A stretch of DNA of 8,800 nucleotides from Eubacterium sp. (GCA_020844525.1 JAJGAH010000081.1:1-8800), one strand, 5' to 3'. Shown: positions 1 to 5,924, counted from the stretch's first letter. Program-made: numbers and translations. Notes: a model not told the origin generated them from the sequence alone.

Positions 1-1
1 A

Positions 2-430
2 GAGGTGTCCGGCATGAATGAGGAAACTGTCGGAAAGCTCAGTCAGGCGATGGAGTTCCGCACAGACTGCATGATCACGATCATCGAAGATGAAAAGGTT
101 GCGATGCGCGCCTTTCTCAAGAAGTATCCGAGGTTTGCCGCAAAGTTCGACCGCGTGATTTCGATTCCGGTATTTACCAACGATGAGCTGATTACATTTG
201 CGAGGACCTATGCGACAGAGAACGGATTCAAGATCGATGATATGGCCATTCTTGCATTGTATACCATGATCGGCAACATGCAGACAGAGGAAGAACCTGT
301 GACGATTTCTGTAGTCAAGGATATGATCGACAAGGCGATCAGTCGTTCTTCTGGAAAACGGCGCAGAGGGAAAAAGAACAGGAAGGATAAATGGCTTGTT
401 CTTCAGGAGAAGGATTTTGATCTGACCTGA
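2..430 (+). CDS. C-terminal part of a CbxX/CbbX-like AAA+ ATPase (5' end outside window)
   Basis: The reading frame is open to the left edge, so the true start lies upstream; the GTG at 5 is simply internal. What remains (142 codons) looks like the end of an AAA+ module. A hydrophobic strand running into IIEDE (nt 71-94) sits where sensor 1 is in CbxX/CbbX-type ATPases. It is followed by YPRFAAKFDRVISIPVF, where the Arg codon at 131-133 is a candidate arginine finger, and by a helical lid ending near nt 340. Walker A and B would be upstream and cannot be checked. After the lid comes a strongly basic stretch (nt 356-391, KRRRGKKNRKDK) and a short acidic end. The gene stops 15 nt before rsmA in the same direction, so co-transcription is likely. 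The AAA+ call comes from motif resemblance; the cellular role is not recognised. Confidence 0.6.
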   Translation, partial: EVSGMNEETVGKLSQAMEFRTDCMITIIEDEKVAMRAFLKKYPRFAAKFDRVISIPVFTNDELITFARTYATENGFKIDDMAILALYTMIGNMQTEEEPVTISVVKDMIDKAISRSSGKRRRGKKNRKDKWLVLQEKDFDLT

Positions 431-445
431 ACAGGGTAAATTGAA

Positions 446-1333
446 GTGACAGATACATTGAAAAAGCCCTGGCTCGGGACACCGGCAGGGACAATAGAAA
501 TCTTACAGAAATATGGGTTTCATTTCCAGAAGAAATATGGTCAGAATTTTTTGATAGATCCCCATGTGCTTGAAAAAATCGTACGTGCTGCCGGGATCGG
601 ACCGGATGACTGTGTGGTTGAGATTGGCCCTGGGATCGGCACATTGACGCAGTATCTTGCGTGTGCCGCCCGGGAAGTATATGCAGTGGAGATTGACCGC
701 AATCTGATTCCGATTCTTGCAGACACCCTGTCGGCTTGGGATAATGTGACGGTTTTGAACCAGGATATTCTGACGGTGGACCTTGATCGTTTTGTCAGAG
801 AGCATAATGGCGGAAAAAAGATCAAGGTGGTCGCCAATCTGCCTTATTACATCACAACGCCGATCCTGATGGAGATTCTGGGAAAAAAGGTGCCGCTGGA
901 TTCTGTTACGGTTATGGTGCAGAAGGAGGTTGCTGAGCGTATGCAGGCCCTGCCCGGAACAAAGGATTACGGTGCACTTTCTCTTGCAGTCCGCTACTAT
1001 ACAGATCCGCAGATTGTGGCGAAGGTACCGCCGAACTGCTTTATGCCCAGGCCAAATGTAGGCAGTGCCGTGATCCGTCTCACAGCTAAGGATGAGGAAA
1101 GCAGGGTAGAGGTCCGTGATGAAAAAATGATGTTCGGCCTCATCCGTGCGGCCTTTGCACAGCGGAGAAAGACGCTCGCAAATGCGCTGCGGAACAGCGC
1201 AGAGCTGCAGCTTTCCAGGGAGCAGATTGCCCAGGCTATACAAAGCTGCGGGCTTCCGGAAGGAATTCGCGGAGAGGCACTGACGCTTGAGCAGTTTGCA
1301 CAGCTCTCTGATGCATTCCCGTCGAAAGAATGA
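446..1333 (+). CDS. rsmA: 16S rRNA (adenine(1518)-N6/adenine(1519)-N6)-dimethyltransferase RsmA/KsgA
   Basis: This SAM-dependent enzyme dimethylates two adjacent adenines in the 3'-terminal helix of 16S rRNA during late 30S assembly. The 295-residue length is normal for the family. Visible motifs are KKYGQNFLID (residues 29-38, the N-terminal family signature), the SAM-binding VVEIGPGIGTLT (57-68), the acidic VEID (81-84), the catalytic NLPYYI (131-136), the QKEVAERM helix, FMPRPNVGSAVI, and the C-terminal FAQRRKTLANAL rRNA-binding segment. The start is a GTG with a modest AGGG about 9 nt upstream; it gives the usual short N-terminal extension before the QNFL motif. It lies 15 nt after the AAA+ gene with no promoter room, so it is probably translated from the same mRNA. 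Nothing essential appears missing. Confidence 0.97.
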   Translation: MTDTLKKPWLGTPAGTIEILQKYGFHFQKKYGQNFLIDPHVLEKIVRAAGIGPDDCVVEIGPGIGTLTQYLACAAREVYAVEIDRNLIPILADTLSAWDNVTVLNQDILTVDLDRFVREHNGGKKIKVVANLPYYITTPILMEILGKKVPLDSVTVMVQKEVAERMQALPGTKDYGALSLAVRYYTDPQIVAKVPPNCFMPRPNVGSAVIRLTAKDEESRVEVRDEKMMFGLIRAAFAQRRKTLANALRNSAELQLSREQIAQAIQSCGLPEGIRGEALTLEQFAQLSDAFPSKE

Positions 1334-1380
1334 TAAAAATTCTTTTAAGATAAAGTGATAAGTATTCTTTAAAGATAAAG
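1331..1380. repeat. Two-copy tandem repeat of 25 bp at the end of rsmA
   Basis: Copy 1 is 1331-1355 and copy 2 is 1356-1380. They match at 22 of 25 positions, differing at repeat positions 7, 8 and 16. Both contain ATTCTTTWAAGATAAAG. The first three bases of copy 1 are the rsmA TGA stop codon, and copy 2 carries the same TGA. The block is A/T-rich and runs into the A-tract beside the terminator hairpin. Confidence 0.8.
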
Positions 1381-1429
1381 TAAAAAATGAGGATGTGACA
1401 TGAACGATAGCCCGTTCTGTCACATCCTC
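1381..1429 (-). terminator. Rho-independent terminator for rubrerythrin, shared end with rsmA
   Basis: A perfect 12-bp stem pairs 1389-1400 with 1418-1429 (GAGGATGTGACA / TGTCACATCCTC). After a single bulged base it continues as a further 5 bp (1402-1406 with 1413-1417). Read on the minus strand, the hairpin is followed by ATTTTTTA (1388-1381), a good U-tract, 57 nt after the rubrerythrin stop. On the plus strand the stem is followed by TATTGTC, so it would be weaker for rsmA but could still serve both convergent units. Confidence 0.85.
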
Positions 1430-1459
1430 TATTGTCACGCCCAGAAGGCGGAATATTTC

Positions 1460-1487
1460 AATTCAGTATCTGTTGAATACCTGAATT
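1460..1487 (-). other. Inverted repeat overlapping the rubrerythrin stop codon
   Basis: AATTCAG (1460-1466) and CTGAATT (1481-1487) are perfect 7-base arms. They extend inward by TAT/ATA past one bulged C, with a 7-nt loop. The stem includes part of the TAA stop (1486-1488) on the minus strand. No U-tract follows, so it is more likely a 3'-end mRNA structure than a terminator; the terminator is the next hairpin downstream. Confidence 0.45.
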
Positions 1488-2064
1488 ATTCACCGAAGTA
1501 TCTCTTCAGAAGTCCCTCGAATGCTTTGCCATGTCTTGCCTCATCACGAGCCATCTCATGAACTGTGTCATGAATAGCATCCAGGTTCTCAGCCTTTGCT
1601 CTCTTTGCAAGCTCGAACTTGCCTTCTGTAGCACCATACTCAGCCTCTACACGAAGCTCCAGGTTCTTCTTTGTGCTTGGAGTAACAACCTCGCCAAGGA
1701 GCTCAGCGAACTTGGAAGCATGCTCAGCCTCTTCATGAGCTGCCTTCTCATAGTAGAGACCGATTTCCGGATAACCCTCACGGAAAGCTACACGGGACAT
1801 TGCAAGATACATTCCAACCTCAGAGCACTCACCCTCGAAGTTAGCCTTCAGGCCTTCCTTGATATCTGCCGGAACGTCAGAAGCAATTCCTACTACATGC
1901 TCAGCTGCCCATTTGCGCTCTGCAGTCTCGTCGATCTTTACGAATTTGGATTTCGGCTGCTTGCAGGTAGGACATTTCCAATCGTCCGGAAGATCCTCAA
2001 ACTTAACGCCCTCAATTGCCTCATCATAGATGTGTCCACATACTGTACATTTCCACTTTGCCAT
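1486..2064 (-). CDS. rbr: Reverse-type rubrerythrin (N-terminal rubredoxin plus ferritin-like diiron domain)
   Basis: A cytoplasmic non-haem iron peroxidase that reduces hydrogen peroxide to water in anaerobes. The 192-residue protein has a rubredoxin-like FeS4 domain first, with Cys6, Cys9, Cys31 and Cys34 in two CxxC pairs. A ferritin-like four-helix domain follows, with carboxylate/His ligand candidates Glu79, Glu82, Glu112xxHis115, Glu142, Glu147 and Glu175xxHis178 (RDEARH). Classical rubrerythrin has these domains in the opposite order, so this matches the reverse rubrerythrins known from clostridia. I chose the ATG at 2064 because a strong AAAGGTGG lies 8 nt before it; an in-frame GTG at 2076 falls inside that site. 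perR is the next gene upstream in the same direction, which fits peroxide control. A terminator follows 57 nt after the stop. Confidence 0.95.
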   Translation of the reverse strand: MAKWKCTVCGHIYDEAIEGVKFEDLPDDWKCPTCKQPKSKFVKIDETAERKWAAEHVVGIASDVPADIKEGLKANFEGECSEVGMYLAMSRVAFREGYPEIGLYYEKAAHEEAEHASKFAELLGEVVTPSTKKNLELRVEAEYGATEGKFELAKRAKAENLDAIHDTVHEMARDEARHGKAFEGLLKRYFGE

Positions 2065-2072
2065 TTGAATTA

Positions 2073-2080
2073 CCACCTTT
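2073..2080 (-). promoter_or_regulatory. Ribosome binding site that fixes the rubrerythrin start
   Basis: On the minus strand AAAGGTGG is followed by 8 nt and then ATG (2064-2062). The alternative in-frame GTG (2076-2074) is part of this Shine-Dalgarno sequence and therefore cannot be the start. Confidence 0.85.
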
Positions 2081-2100
2081 CTTTTTTGAGTTGATTTTTA

Positions 2101-2129
2101 ATTTTATATTTGAATGTAATGATTGTCCT
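2101..2129 (-). promoter_or_regulatory. Candidate rubrerythrin promoter with possible PerR-like box
   Basis: On the minus strand AGGACA (2129-2124), a 17-nt spacer and TAAAAT (2106-2101) form a moderate promoter; TATAAA (2108-2103) overlaps at 15-nt spacing. The interval around 2113-2127 reads, in plus orientation, ATGTAATGATTGTCC. It matches the 7-1-7 PerR consensus as I remember it (TTATAATNATTATAA) at 9 of 14 fixed positions. It shares GTAATGA with the region ahead of perR. This is suggestive only. Confidence 0.35.
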
Positions 2130-2155
2130 GGTCTCTCCGTCTCCGGAAAGACCAG
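2128..2155 (-). other. Hairpin between perR and rubrerythrin
   Basis: CTGGTCT (2128-2134) pairs with AGACCAG (2149-2155). After one mismatch TCCG (2136-2139) pairs with CGGA (2144-2147) around a 4-nt loop. It sits about 60 nt after the perR stop. There is no U-run on either side, so it is not a canonical terminator; it could be an mRNA 3' end or a structure just upstream of the rubrerythrin promoter. Confidence 0.5.
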
Positions 2156-2160
2156 AGAAC

Positions 2161-2185
2161 ATTGCTGCCTTAACGATTGCTGCCT
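2161..2185. repeat. Short direct repeat, ATTGCTGCCT twice
   Basis: ATTGCTGCCT occurs at 2161-2170 and exactly again at 2176-2185 (period 15) in the perR-rubrerythrin gap. The second copy is part of ACGATTGCTG (2173-2182), which differs by one base from ACGATTACTG (2706-2715) in the perR operator candidate. Confidence 0.6.
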
Positions 2186-2216
2186 GAACAATCAGATTAA
2201 CTGGAAGCGTCGGGTC

Positions 2217-2672
2217 TTATACTGTAGGAGTGATCTTCACCGGCTTTGCGAATCTGTTGGCGCCGCTCTGTGCGCGTTCCGCCTCTGCCTTCCGTTTGCA
2301 CTCCGGGCAGATACCATAGAAGATAACACTGCAACGTTCAATGGTGCCGTCGAATCGACTGGCTGCTTCCTCCTTGAACCGTTCTGTATCCACAAAATCC
2401 ATATCCATCATAGCACCACATTCTCTGCAAATAAAGTGGTCATGTGGAAGAATATTTCCATCAAACCGATCTGCAATTCCATCCGCAGTCAGCTTCTGGA
2501 TTTTGCCTAGATCAGATAAAAGGGAAAGATTGCGGTAAACAGTTCCAAGGCTGATATTCGGAAATTCCTTCCGGATATCTACAAAAATCATGTCCGCCGT
2601 GGGATGATCCTTGCGATGCTGGAGATTATTGTAGATTGCTTCCCGCTGGCGGCTGTACTTTAATGCTGCCAC
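2217..2672 (-). CDS. perR: PerR-type peroxide-sensing repressor (Fur family)
   Basis: A dimeric metal-dependent repressor of peroxide-defence genes; the metal-catalysed oxidation of a His ligand releases DNA. The 151 residues comprise an N-terminal winged helix (TVYRNLSLLSDLGKI, 44-58, as recognition region) and a C-terminal dimerisation domain. Every B. subtilis PerR key residue has a counterpart at a constant offset of 14: His23, Asp71, His77, His79 and Asp90 for the regulatory metal, and Cys82, Cys85, Cys122 and Cys125 for structural zinc. Asp71 rather than Glu at that site favours PerR over plain Fur. The start is a GTG at 2672 with AAAGGA 8 nt upstream. It has its own strong promoter and precedes rubrerythrin in the same orientation. 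The C-terminal tail of about 20 residues after the zinc cysteines is longer than in B. subtilis and unassigned. Confidence 0.93.
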   Translation of the reverse strand: MAALKYSRQREAIYNNLQHRKDHPTADMIFVDIRKEFPNISLGTVYRNLSLLSDLGKIQKLTADGIADRFDGNILPHDHFICRECGAMMDMDFVDTERFKEEAASRFDGTIERCSVIFYGICPECKRKAEAERAQSGANRFAKPVKITPTV

Positions 2673-2695
2673 GCCTTTAATCCTTTCTATTATTT

Positions 2696-2714
2696 AGTAA
2701 TGAGAACGATTACT
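2696..2714. promoter_or_regulatory. Inverted repeat at the perR transcription start, probable operator
   Basis: AGTAAT (2696-2701) and ATTACT (2709-2714) are perfect 6-base arms separated by 7 nt. The predicted perR start site (about 2714) falls at its edge, a classical repressor position. TGAGAACGATTACTG inside it matches a Fur-type 7-1-7 box at about 9 of 14 positions and the PerR box at about 8. Autoregulation by PerR is the natural inference, but the match to consensus is partial. Confidence 0.45.
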
Positions 2715-2720
2715 GTATTT

Positions 2721-2749
2721 AATATAGCCCCGTTTCCTGAATTTGTCAA
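2721..2749 (-). promoter_or_regulatory. perR promoter
   Basis: Minus strand TTGACA (2749-2744), exactly 17 nt, then TATATT (2726-2721). The -35 box is perfect and the -10 box has five of six consensus bases. Expected start near 2714, giving a leader of about 42 nt before the GTG. It lies just 30 bp past the nrdG stop, so perR does not depend on nrdDG transcription. Confidence 0.85.
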
Positions 2750-2779
2750 CGTCTATTTTGGACTTTTTTAGAATTATTT

Positions 2780-3319
2780 TCAGGACCCTTTCTGCAGAGG
2801 TTTTAGCGCACGTTTGGGTTCCTCCGGTGCATGATAGCCATGAAGTCCGATCAGGCGCTGGTTGCGGCTTCCGCGGAACAGCAGCGTGACATCCTTCTGT
2901 GCTTCAACGAACTCTCCGTCCACAATCAGGTCGATATAGGAGAGCATCTCATCGGTGACACCTGTGTAAACGCGGCCACCCTTCTGAAGATCAGTATCGT
3001 AGGTATATCCAGTATAGCACCAGATATCCTTCTGAGGATAGGCTTTCCGTATTTGTTTTAAAAGCTTTACAAGAACCTGCTGGTTTTCCGGTTCAAAGGG
3101 CTCTCCGCCGAGGAGTGAGAATCCCTGGATATAGTCCGGCTTCAACGCATCCAGGATCTTCTGTGCAGTTCTTTCTGTGAATGGTTCGCCATAATGAAAA
3201 TCCCAGGTCACAGCATTGAAGCATCCTTTGCAGTGATGACGGCAGCCTGAGACGAAGAGACTGACGCGGACACCGGGGCCGTTGGCAATGTCACACTCCT
3301 TTATGTTAGCGTAATTCAT
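2780..3319 (-). CDS. nrdG: Anaerobic ribonucleoside-triphosphate reductase activating protein (radical SAM)
   Basis: NrdG uses a [4Fe-4S] cluster and S-adenosylmethionine to generate the glycyl radical on NrdD. The 179-residue protein has the cluster-binding CxxxCxxC (Cys26, Cys30, Cys33) in SGCRHHCKGCFN, preceded by the family's NGPGVRVSLFVSGC segment. LGGEPF (70-75) is the SAM-contact GGE motif, and WCYTGY follows. Start ATG at 3319 has AAAGGA six nucleotides upstream. It follows nrdD by 153 nt in the same direction, with an inverted repeat in the gap. After the stop there is no U-tract hairpin before the perR promoter, so the transcript may continue into perR. Confidence 0.96.
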   Translation of the reverse strand: MNYANIKECDIANGPGVRVSLFVSGCRHHCKGCFNAVTWDFHYGEPFTERTAQKILDALKPDYIQGFSLLGGEPFEPENQQVLVKLLKQIRKAYPQKDIWCYTGYTYDTDLQKGGRVYTGVTDEMLSYIDLIVDGEFVEAQKDVTLLFRGSRNQRLIGLHGYHAPEEPKRALKPLQKGS

Positions 3320-3355
3320 AGTTGTTCCTTTCTGTATATTCGAAGGACTTATACA

Positions 3356-3404
3356 GCAAAGAAGGCTGCCGTATGGAAAGTCCCCGATGCGGTCAGCCTT
3401 TTGC
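3356..3404 (-). other. Hairpin in the nrdD-nrdG gap
   Basis: AAGGCTG-CCG (3362-3371) pairs with CGG-T-CAGCCTT (3390-3400), leaving one bulged T. GCAA (3356-3359) pairs further out with TTGC (3401-3404). In the minus (gene) direction no run of U follows, so it is not a strong terminator. It may act as a partial terminator, processing site or stabiliser that lets nrdG be made at lower level than nrdD. Confidence 0.6.
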
Positions 3405-3437
3405 GTACATTATTTATCTTTATTATTCATATTTTGG

Positions 3438-3461
3438 AGAAATATTCCATAAAATATTTCT
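3438..3461 (-). other. A/T-rich inverted repeat just after nrdD
   Basis: AGAAATATT (3438-3446) and AATATTTCT (3453-3461) are perfect 9-base arms with a 6-nt loop, starting 11 nt beyond the nrdD stop. The stem is nearly all A-T and has no U-run behind it. It is most simply a 3' mRNA structure; its function is not known. Confidence 0.5.
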
Positions 3462-3472
3462 TGCAGTATTCC

Positions 3473-5707
3473 TTACAGATGAAGCACACGGTCCTTGATT
3501 TCCTGTGTACGACCCTGGTTCCAGAACTGGGTGCCGATGTATCCGCAGGTTCGGCGTGCCACAGACATCTTGCTCTGGTCTGTGTTGCCACAGTTCGGGC
3601 ATACCCAGATCAGCTTGCCGTGCTTGTCTTCCTTGATCTGGATCTCGCCATCATAACCGCATACCTCACAGTAATCACTCTTGGTGTTGAGCTCAGCATA
3701 CATGATGTTGTCGTAGATAAACTGCATTACGGAAAGAACCGCCGGGATATTGTTCTGCATATTCGGAACTTCAACATAGCTGATGGCTCCGCCCGGAGAG
3801 AGCTTCTGGAATTCTGCCTCGAATTTCAGCTTCTGGAAGGCATCGATCTTTTCACGGACATTTACGTGGTAGCTGTTGGTGATGTAGTTGTGGTCGGTAA
3901 CATTCTTGATCTTGCCAAAGCGCTTCTGCAGGCATTTCGCGAACTTGTAGGTGGTGGACTCCATCGGTGTTCCGTACAGAGAATAGCTGATGTGCTCAGC
4001 AGCTCTCCACTCGGCGCACTTATCGTTCAGGTGCTGCATTACCTGGAGTGCAAAGGGCTTTGCTTCCGGATCTGTGTGGCTCTTGCCTGTCATGTATACG
4101 CACATCTCATAGAGACCGGCGTAGCCGAGACTGATCGTAGAGTAGTTGTTGTACAGAAGCTTGTCGATGGTCTCACCCTTTTTCAGCCTTGCCAGTGCGC
4201 CATACTGCCAGAGAATCGGAGCTACATCGGAAGGTGTGCCCTTCAGTCTCTCATGACGGCACTGCAGTGCCCTGTGGCAGAGCTCCAGGCGTTCATCCAG
4301 AATCTTCCAGAACTGGTCCATATCGCCCTTGGAGGAGCAGGCTACATCAACGAGGTTGATGGTGACAACACCCTGGTTGAAGCGTCCGTAATATTTATGT
4401 CTGCCCGGTGTGTAATTTTTGGAGCCTGACTTGTTGTCGTCATCACAGAGTCCTTCCGGACCGTTTTCATTATCCGGCGTCAGGAAGCTGCGGCATCCCA
4501 TGCAGGGATAAACGTCGCCGTTCTTGTATTCCTTCATCTTCTTGGCGGAGATGTAGTCCGGAACCATCCGCTTTGCCGTGCACTTTGCTGCCAGCTCTGT
4601 GAGGTAGTAATACTTGGAGTCCGGATGAATATTGTCCTCATCCAGAACGTAAATCAGCTTCGGGAATGCAGGTGTGATCCATACGCCCTTTTCATTCTTG
4701 ACGCCCTGCATTCTCTGTACAAGCACTTCACGGATGATGGCGGCAAGGTCAGCTCTTGTCTGTCCGTCAGGTACCTCATCCAGGTACATGAACATAGTCA
4801 CAAAGGGAGCCTGTCCGTTGCAGGTCATCAGTGTGATGAGCTGATACTGGATTGTCTGGATACCACTCTTGATTTCTTCGGCGAGACGGCGCTCTGTGAT
4901 GCGCTCGATAATGGCATCGTCCATAGACTCACCGCACTCCTTGCGCTCGGCGATTACCTCCTTGCGGATTTTCTGGCGGCTGATGTCCACAAACGGTGCC
5001 AGATGTGCAAGGGTAAAGGACTGTCCGCCATACTGGTTGGAGGCAACCTGTGCGACAATCTGCGTGGTGACGTTGCAGGCAGTGAAGAAGCTGTGGGGCT
5101 TCTCGATCAGGGTTTCGCTGATAACAGTACCGTTCTGCAGCATGTCCTCGAGGTTGATCAGATCGCAGTTGTGCTCCTTCTGGGCAAAGTAGTCGGAATC
5201 GTGGAAATGGATGATTCCCGCCTCATGTGCCTGAACAATGTCCTCAGGGAGGAGAATACGCTTGGTCAGGTCCTTGCTGACCTCGCCAGCCATATAGTCA
5301 CGCTGGGTGGAGTTGATGACAGGGTTCTTGTTGGAGTTTTCCTGCTTTACCTCCTCGTTGCTCTGTTCAATCAGAGAGAGAATGCCGTCATCTGTGGTAT
5401 TGGATTTTCTTGCGAGTGTTCTCTTATAGCGGTAGCGGACATATTTCTGTGCCACCTCGAAGCCCCGCATTTCCATGATGCCGGTCTCTACCATATCCTG
5501 GATATCTTCAACATTTACAGCGTGCTGAGACTGGCTGACACGGTCGGCCACGTTGTCTGCAACCGCCTGGATCTGGTACTCATTCATCTGATGAATCGGT
5601 TCCACTTCCTTGTTTGCCTTTGCAATCGCGTTGTAGATCTTGGTTATATCAAAGGTGACCTCTTCGCCATTTCGTTTAATGACATTTGTTGTTACTTTTT
5701 TTTCCAT
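3473..5707 (-). CDS. nrdD: Anaerobic (class III) ribonucleoside-triphosphate reductase
   Basis: This glycyl-radical enzyme reduces NTPs to dNTPs without oxygen. The 744-residue protein begins with an ATP-cone allosteric domain (about 5-97, opening VIKRNGEEVTFD). The catalytic barrel follows, with HNCDL (Cys181) and PCMGCRSFL (Cys402, Cys405); by family comparison Cys181 and Cys405 are the likely active-site cysteines. Near the end a zinc site is formed by Cys680, Cys683, Cys703 and Cys706, then RRTCGY with the radical Gly722. ATG at 5707 has AGGGGG 9 nt upstream. nrdG lies downstream in the same direction, as usual. The upstream region carries a candidate NrdR box, so transcription is probably tied to nucleotide status. 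No frameshift or missing key residue is visible. Confidence 0.98.
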   Translation of the reverse strand: MEKKVTTNVIKRNGEEVTFDITKIYNAIAKANKEVEPIHQMNEYQIQAVADNVADRVSQSQHAVNVEDIQDMVETGIMEMRGFEVAQKYVRYRYKRTLARKSNTTDDGILSLIEQSNEEVKQENSNKNPVINSTQRDYMAGEVSKDLTKRILLPEDIVQAHEAGIIHFHDSDYFAQKEHNCDLINLEDMLQNGTVISETLIEKPHSFFTACNVTTQIVAQVASNQYGGQSFTLAHLAPFVDISRQKIRKEVIAERKECGESMDDAIIERITERRLAEEIKSGIQTIQYQLITLMTCNGQAPFVTMFMYLDEVPDGQTRADLAAIIREVLVQRMQGVKNEKGVWITPAFPKLIYVLDEDNIHPDSKYYYLTELAAKCTAKRMVPDYISAKKMKEYKNGDVYPCMGCRSFLTPDNENGPEGLCDDDNKSGSKNYTPGRHKYYGRFNQGVVTINLVDVACSSKGDMDQFWKILDERLELCHRALQCRHERLKGTPSDVAPILWQYGALARLKKGETIDKLLYNNYSTISLGYAGLYEMCVYMTGKSHTDPEAKPFALQVMQHLNDKCAEWRAAEHISYSLYGTPMESTTYKFAKCLQKRFGKIKNVTDHNYITNSYHVNVREKIDAFQKLKFEAEFQKLSPGGAISYVEVPNMQNNIPAVLSVMQFIYDNIMYAELNTKSDYCEVCGYDGEIQIKEDKHGKLIWVCPNCGNTDQSKMSVARRTCGYIGTQFWNQGRTQEIKDRVLHL

Positions 5708-5757
5708 CTTTGCAATCCCCCTAAGGTATTCATATTACCTGTTTCGAATGCCCCACA

Positions 5758-5794
5758 GAAGAAACCTGCGGAAGGTAAGAACCGCAGAAACTTC
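5758..5794 (-). other. Hairpin in the nrdD leader
   Basis: CTGCGG (5766-5771) pairs perfectly with CCGCAG (5782-5787) around a 10-nt loop. GAAG (5758-5761) pairs with CTTC (5791-5794) outside a small internal loop. If the tentative promoter is right, this stem would start almost at the 5' end of the mRNA, where it could protect the transcript. It shows no known riboswitch signature and is well clear of the Shine-Dalgarno. Confidence 0.55.
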
Positions 5795-5798
5795 GTAT

Positions 5799-5816
5799 AT
5801 GGTATAACCATGTGGT
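5799..5816. promoter_or_regulatory. Overlapping inverted repeats across the nrdD -10 region
   Basis: ATGGT-ATA-ACCAT (5799-5811) is a perfect inverted repeat with 3-nt spacer. Its right half is reused in ACCA-TG-TGGT (5807-5816). The result is three alternating half-sites, TGGT/ACCA/TGGT, overlapping the tentative -10. It may be an operator, or chance. Confidence 0.35.
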
Positions 5817-5829
5817 GTGCAGGAATTAA
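5801..5829 (-). promoter_or_regulatory. Tentative nrdD promoter
   Basis: Minus strand TTAATT (5829-5824), 17 nt, TATACC (5806-5801). Three of six and four of six bases match consensus, so it is weak on its own. It is favoured by its place directly next to the NrdR-like box and by lack of a better candidate between the proS terminator and nrdD. It implies a leader of about 87 nt. Confidence 0.3.
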
Positions 5830-5830
5830 G

Positions 5831-5846
5831 ACACCATATTTTGTAA
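5831..5846. promoter_or_regulatory. Candidate NrdR box ahead of nrdD
   Basis: ACACCATATTTTGTAA matches the palindromic NrdR consensus as I recall it (ACACWATATATWGTGT) at 12 of 16 positions. NrdR represses ribonucleotide reductase genes, usually from paired boxes about three helical turns apart. A poorer second match (10 of 16) lies at 5790-5805, 41 bp away, nearer four turns. The location upstream of nrdD is what makes the site believable. Confidence 0.5.
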
Positions 5847-5885
5847 AAAACAAAAAGTAGGGCACAACATCTTGTGTGCCCTACT
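5845..5885 (-). terminator. Rho-independent terminator of proS
   Basis: AGTAGGGCACA (5856-5866) and TGTGCCCTACT (5875-5885) form a perfect 11-bp, GC-containing stem with an 8-nt loop. On the minus strand it is followed by TTTTGTTTTTT. This is a textbook terminator, about 137 nt after the proS stop, and it insulates nrdD from proS read-through. Confidence 0.93.
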
Positions 5886-5924
5886 ATAATAACCTAACAG
5901 GTACAGATTGTGAAGAGGAAACTT

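Noticed and set aside
503..1438. 311-codon minus-strand frame opposite rsmA
   Set aside because: RsmA motifs run intact through the other strand, and the translated antisense protein has no domain features. It also runs through the terminator hairpin.
2128..2155. Terminator for perR
   Set aside because: The hairpin is stable, but no U-run follows it on the minus strand, so it does not meet the rho-independent pattern.
5708..5850. Cobalamin or other riboswitch ahead of nrdD
   Set aside because: No B12-box or other recognised riboswitch core could be found; only a simple stem-loop is visible.
3401..5860. Long open frames on the plus strand (up to 411 codons) opposite nrdD
   Set aside because: They lie antisense to a complete, motif-rich NrdD, lack ribosome binding sites and show no recognisable family; they are by-products of nrdD codon usage.
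5885..5890. TATAAT as a plus-strand promoter after the proS terminator
   Set aside because: No -35 hexamer or extended -10 at acceptable spacing; the upstream bases are the terminator stem. Kept only as weak context for the small ORF.
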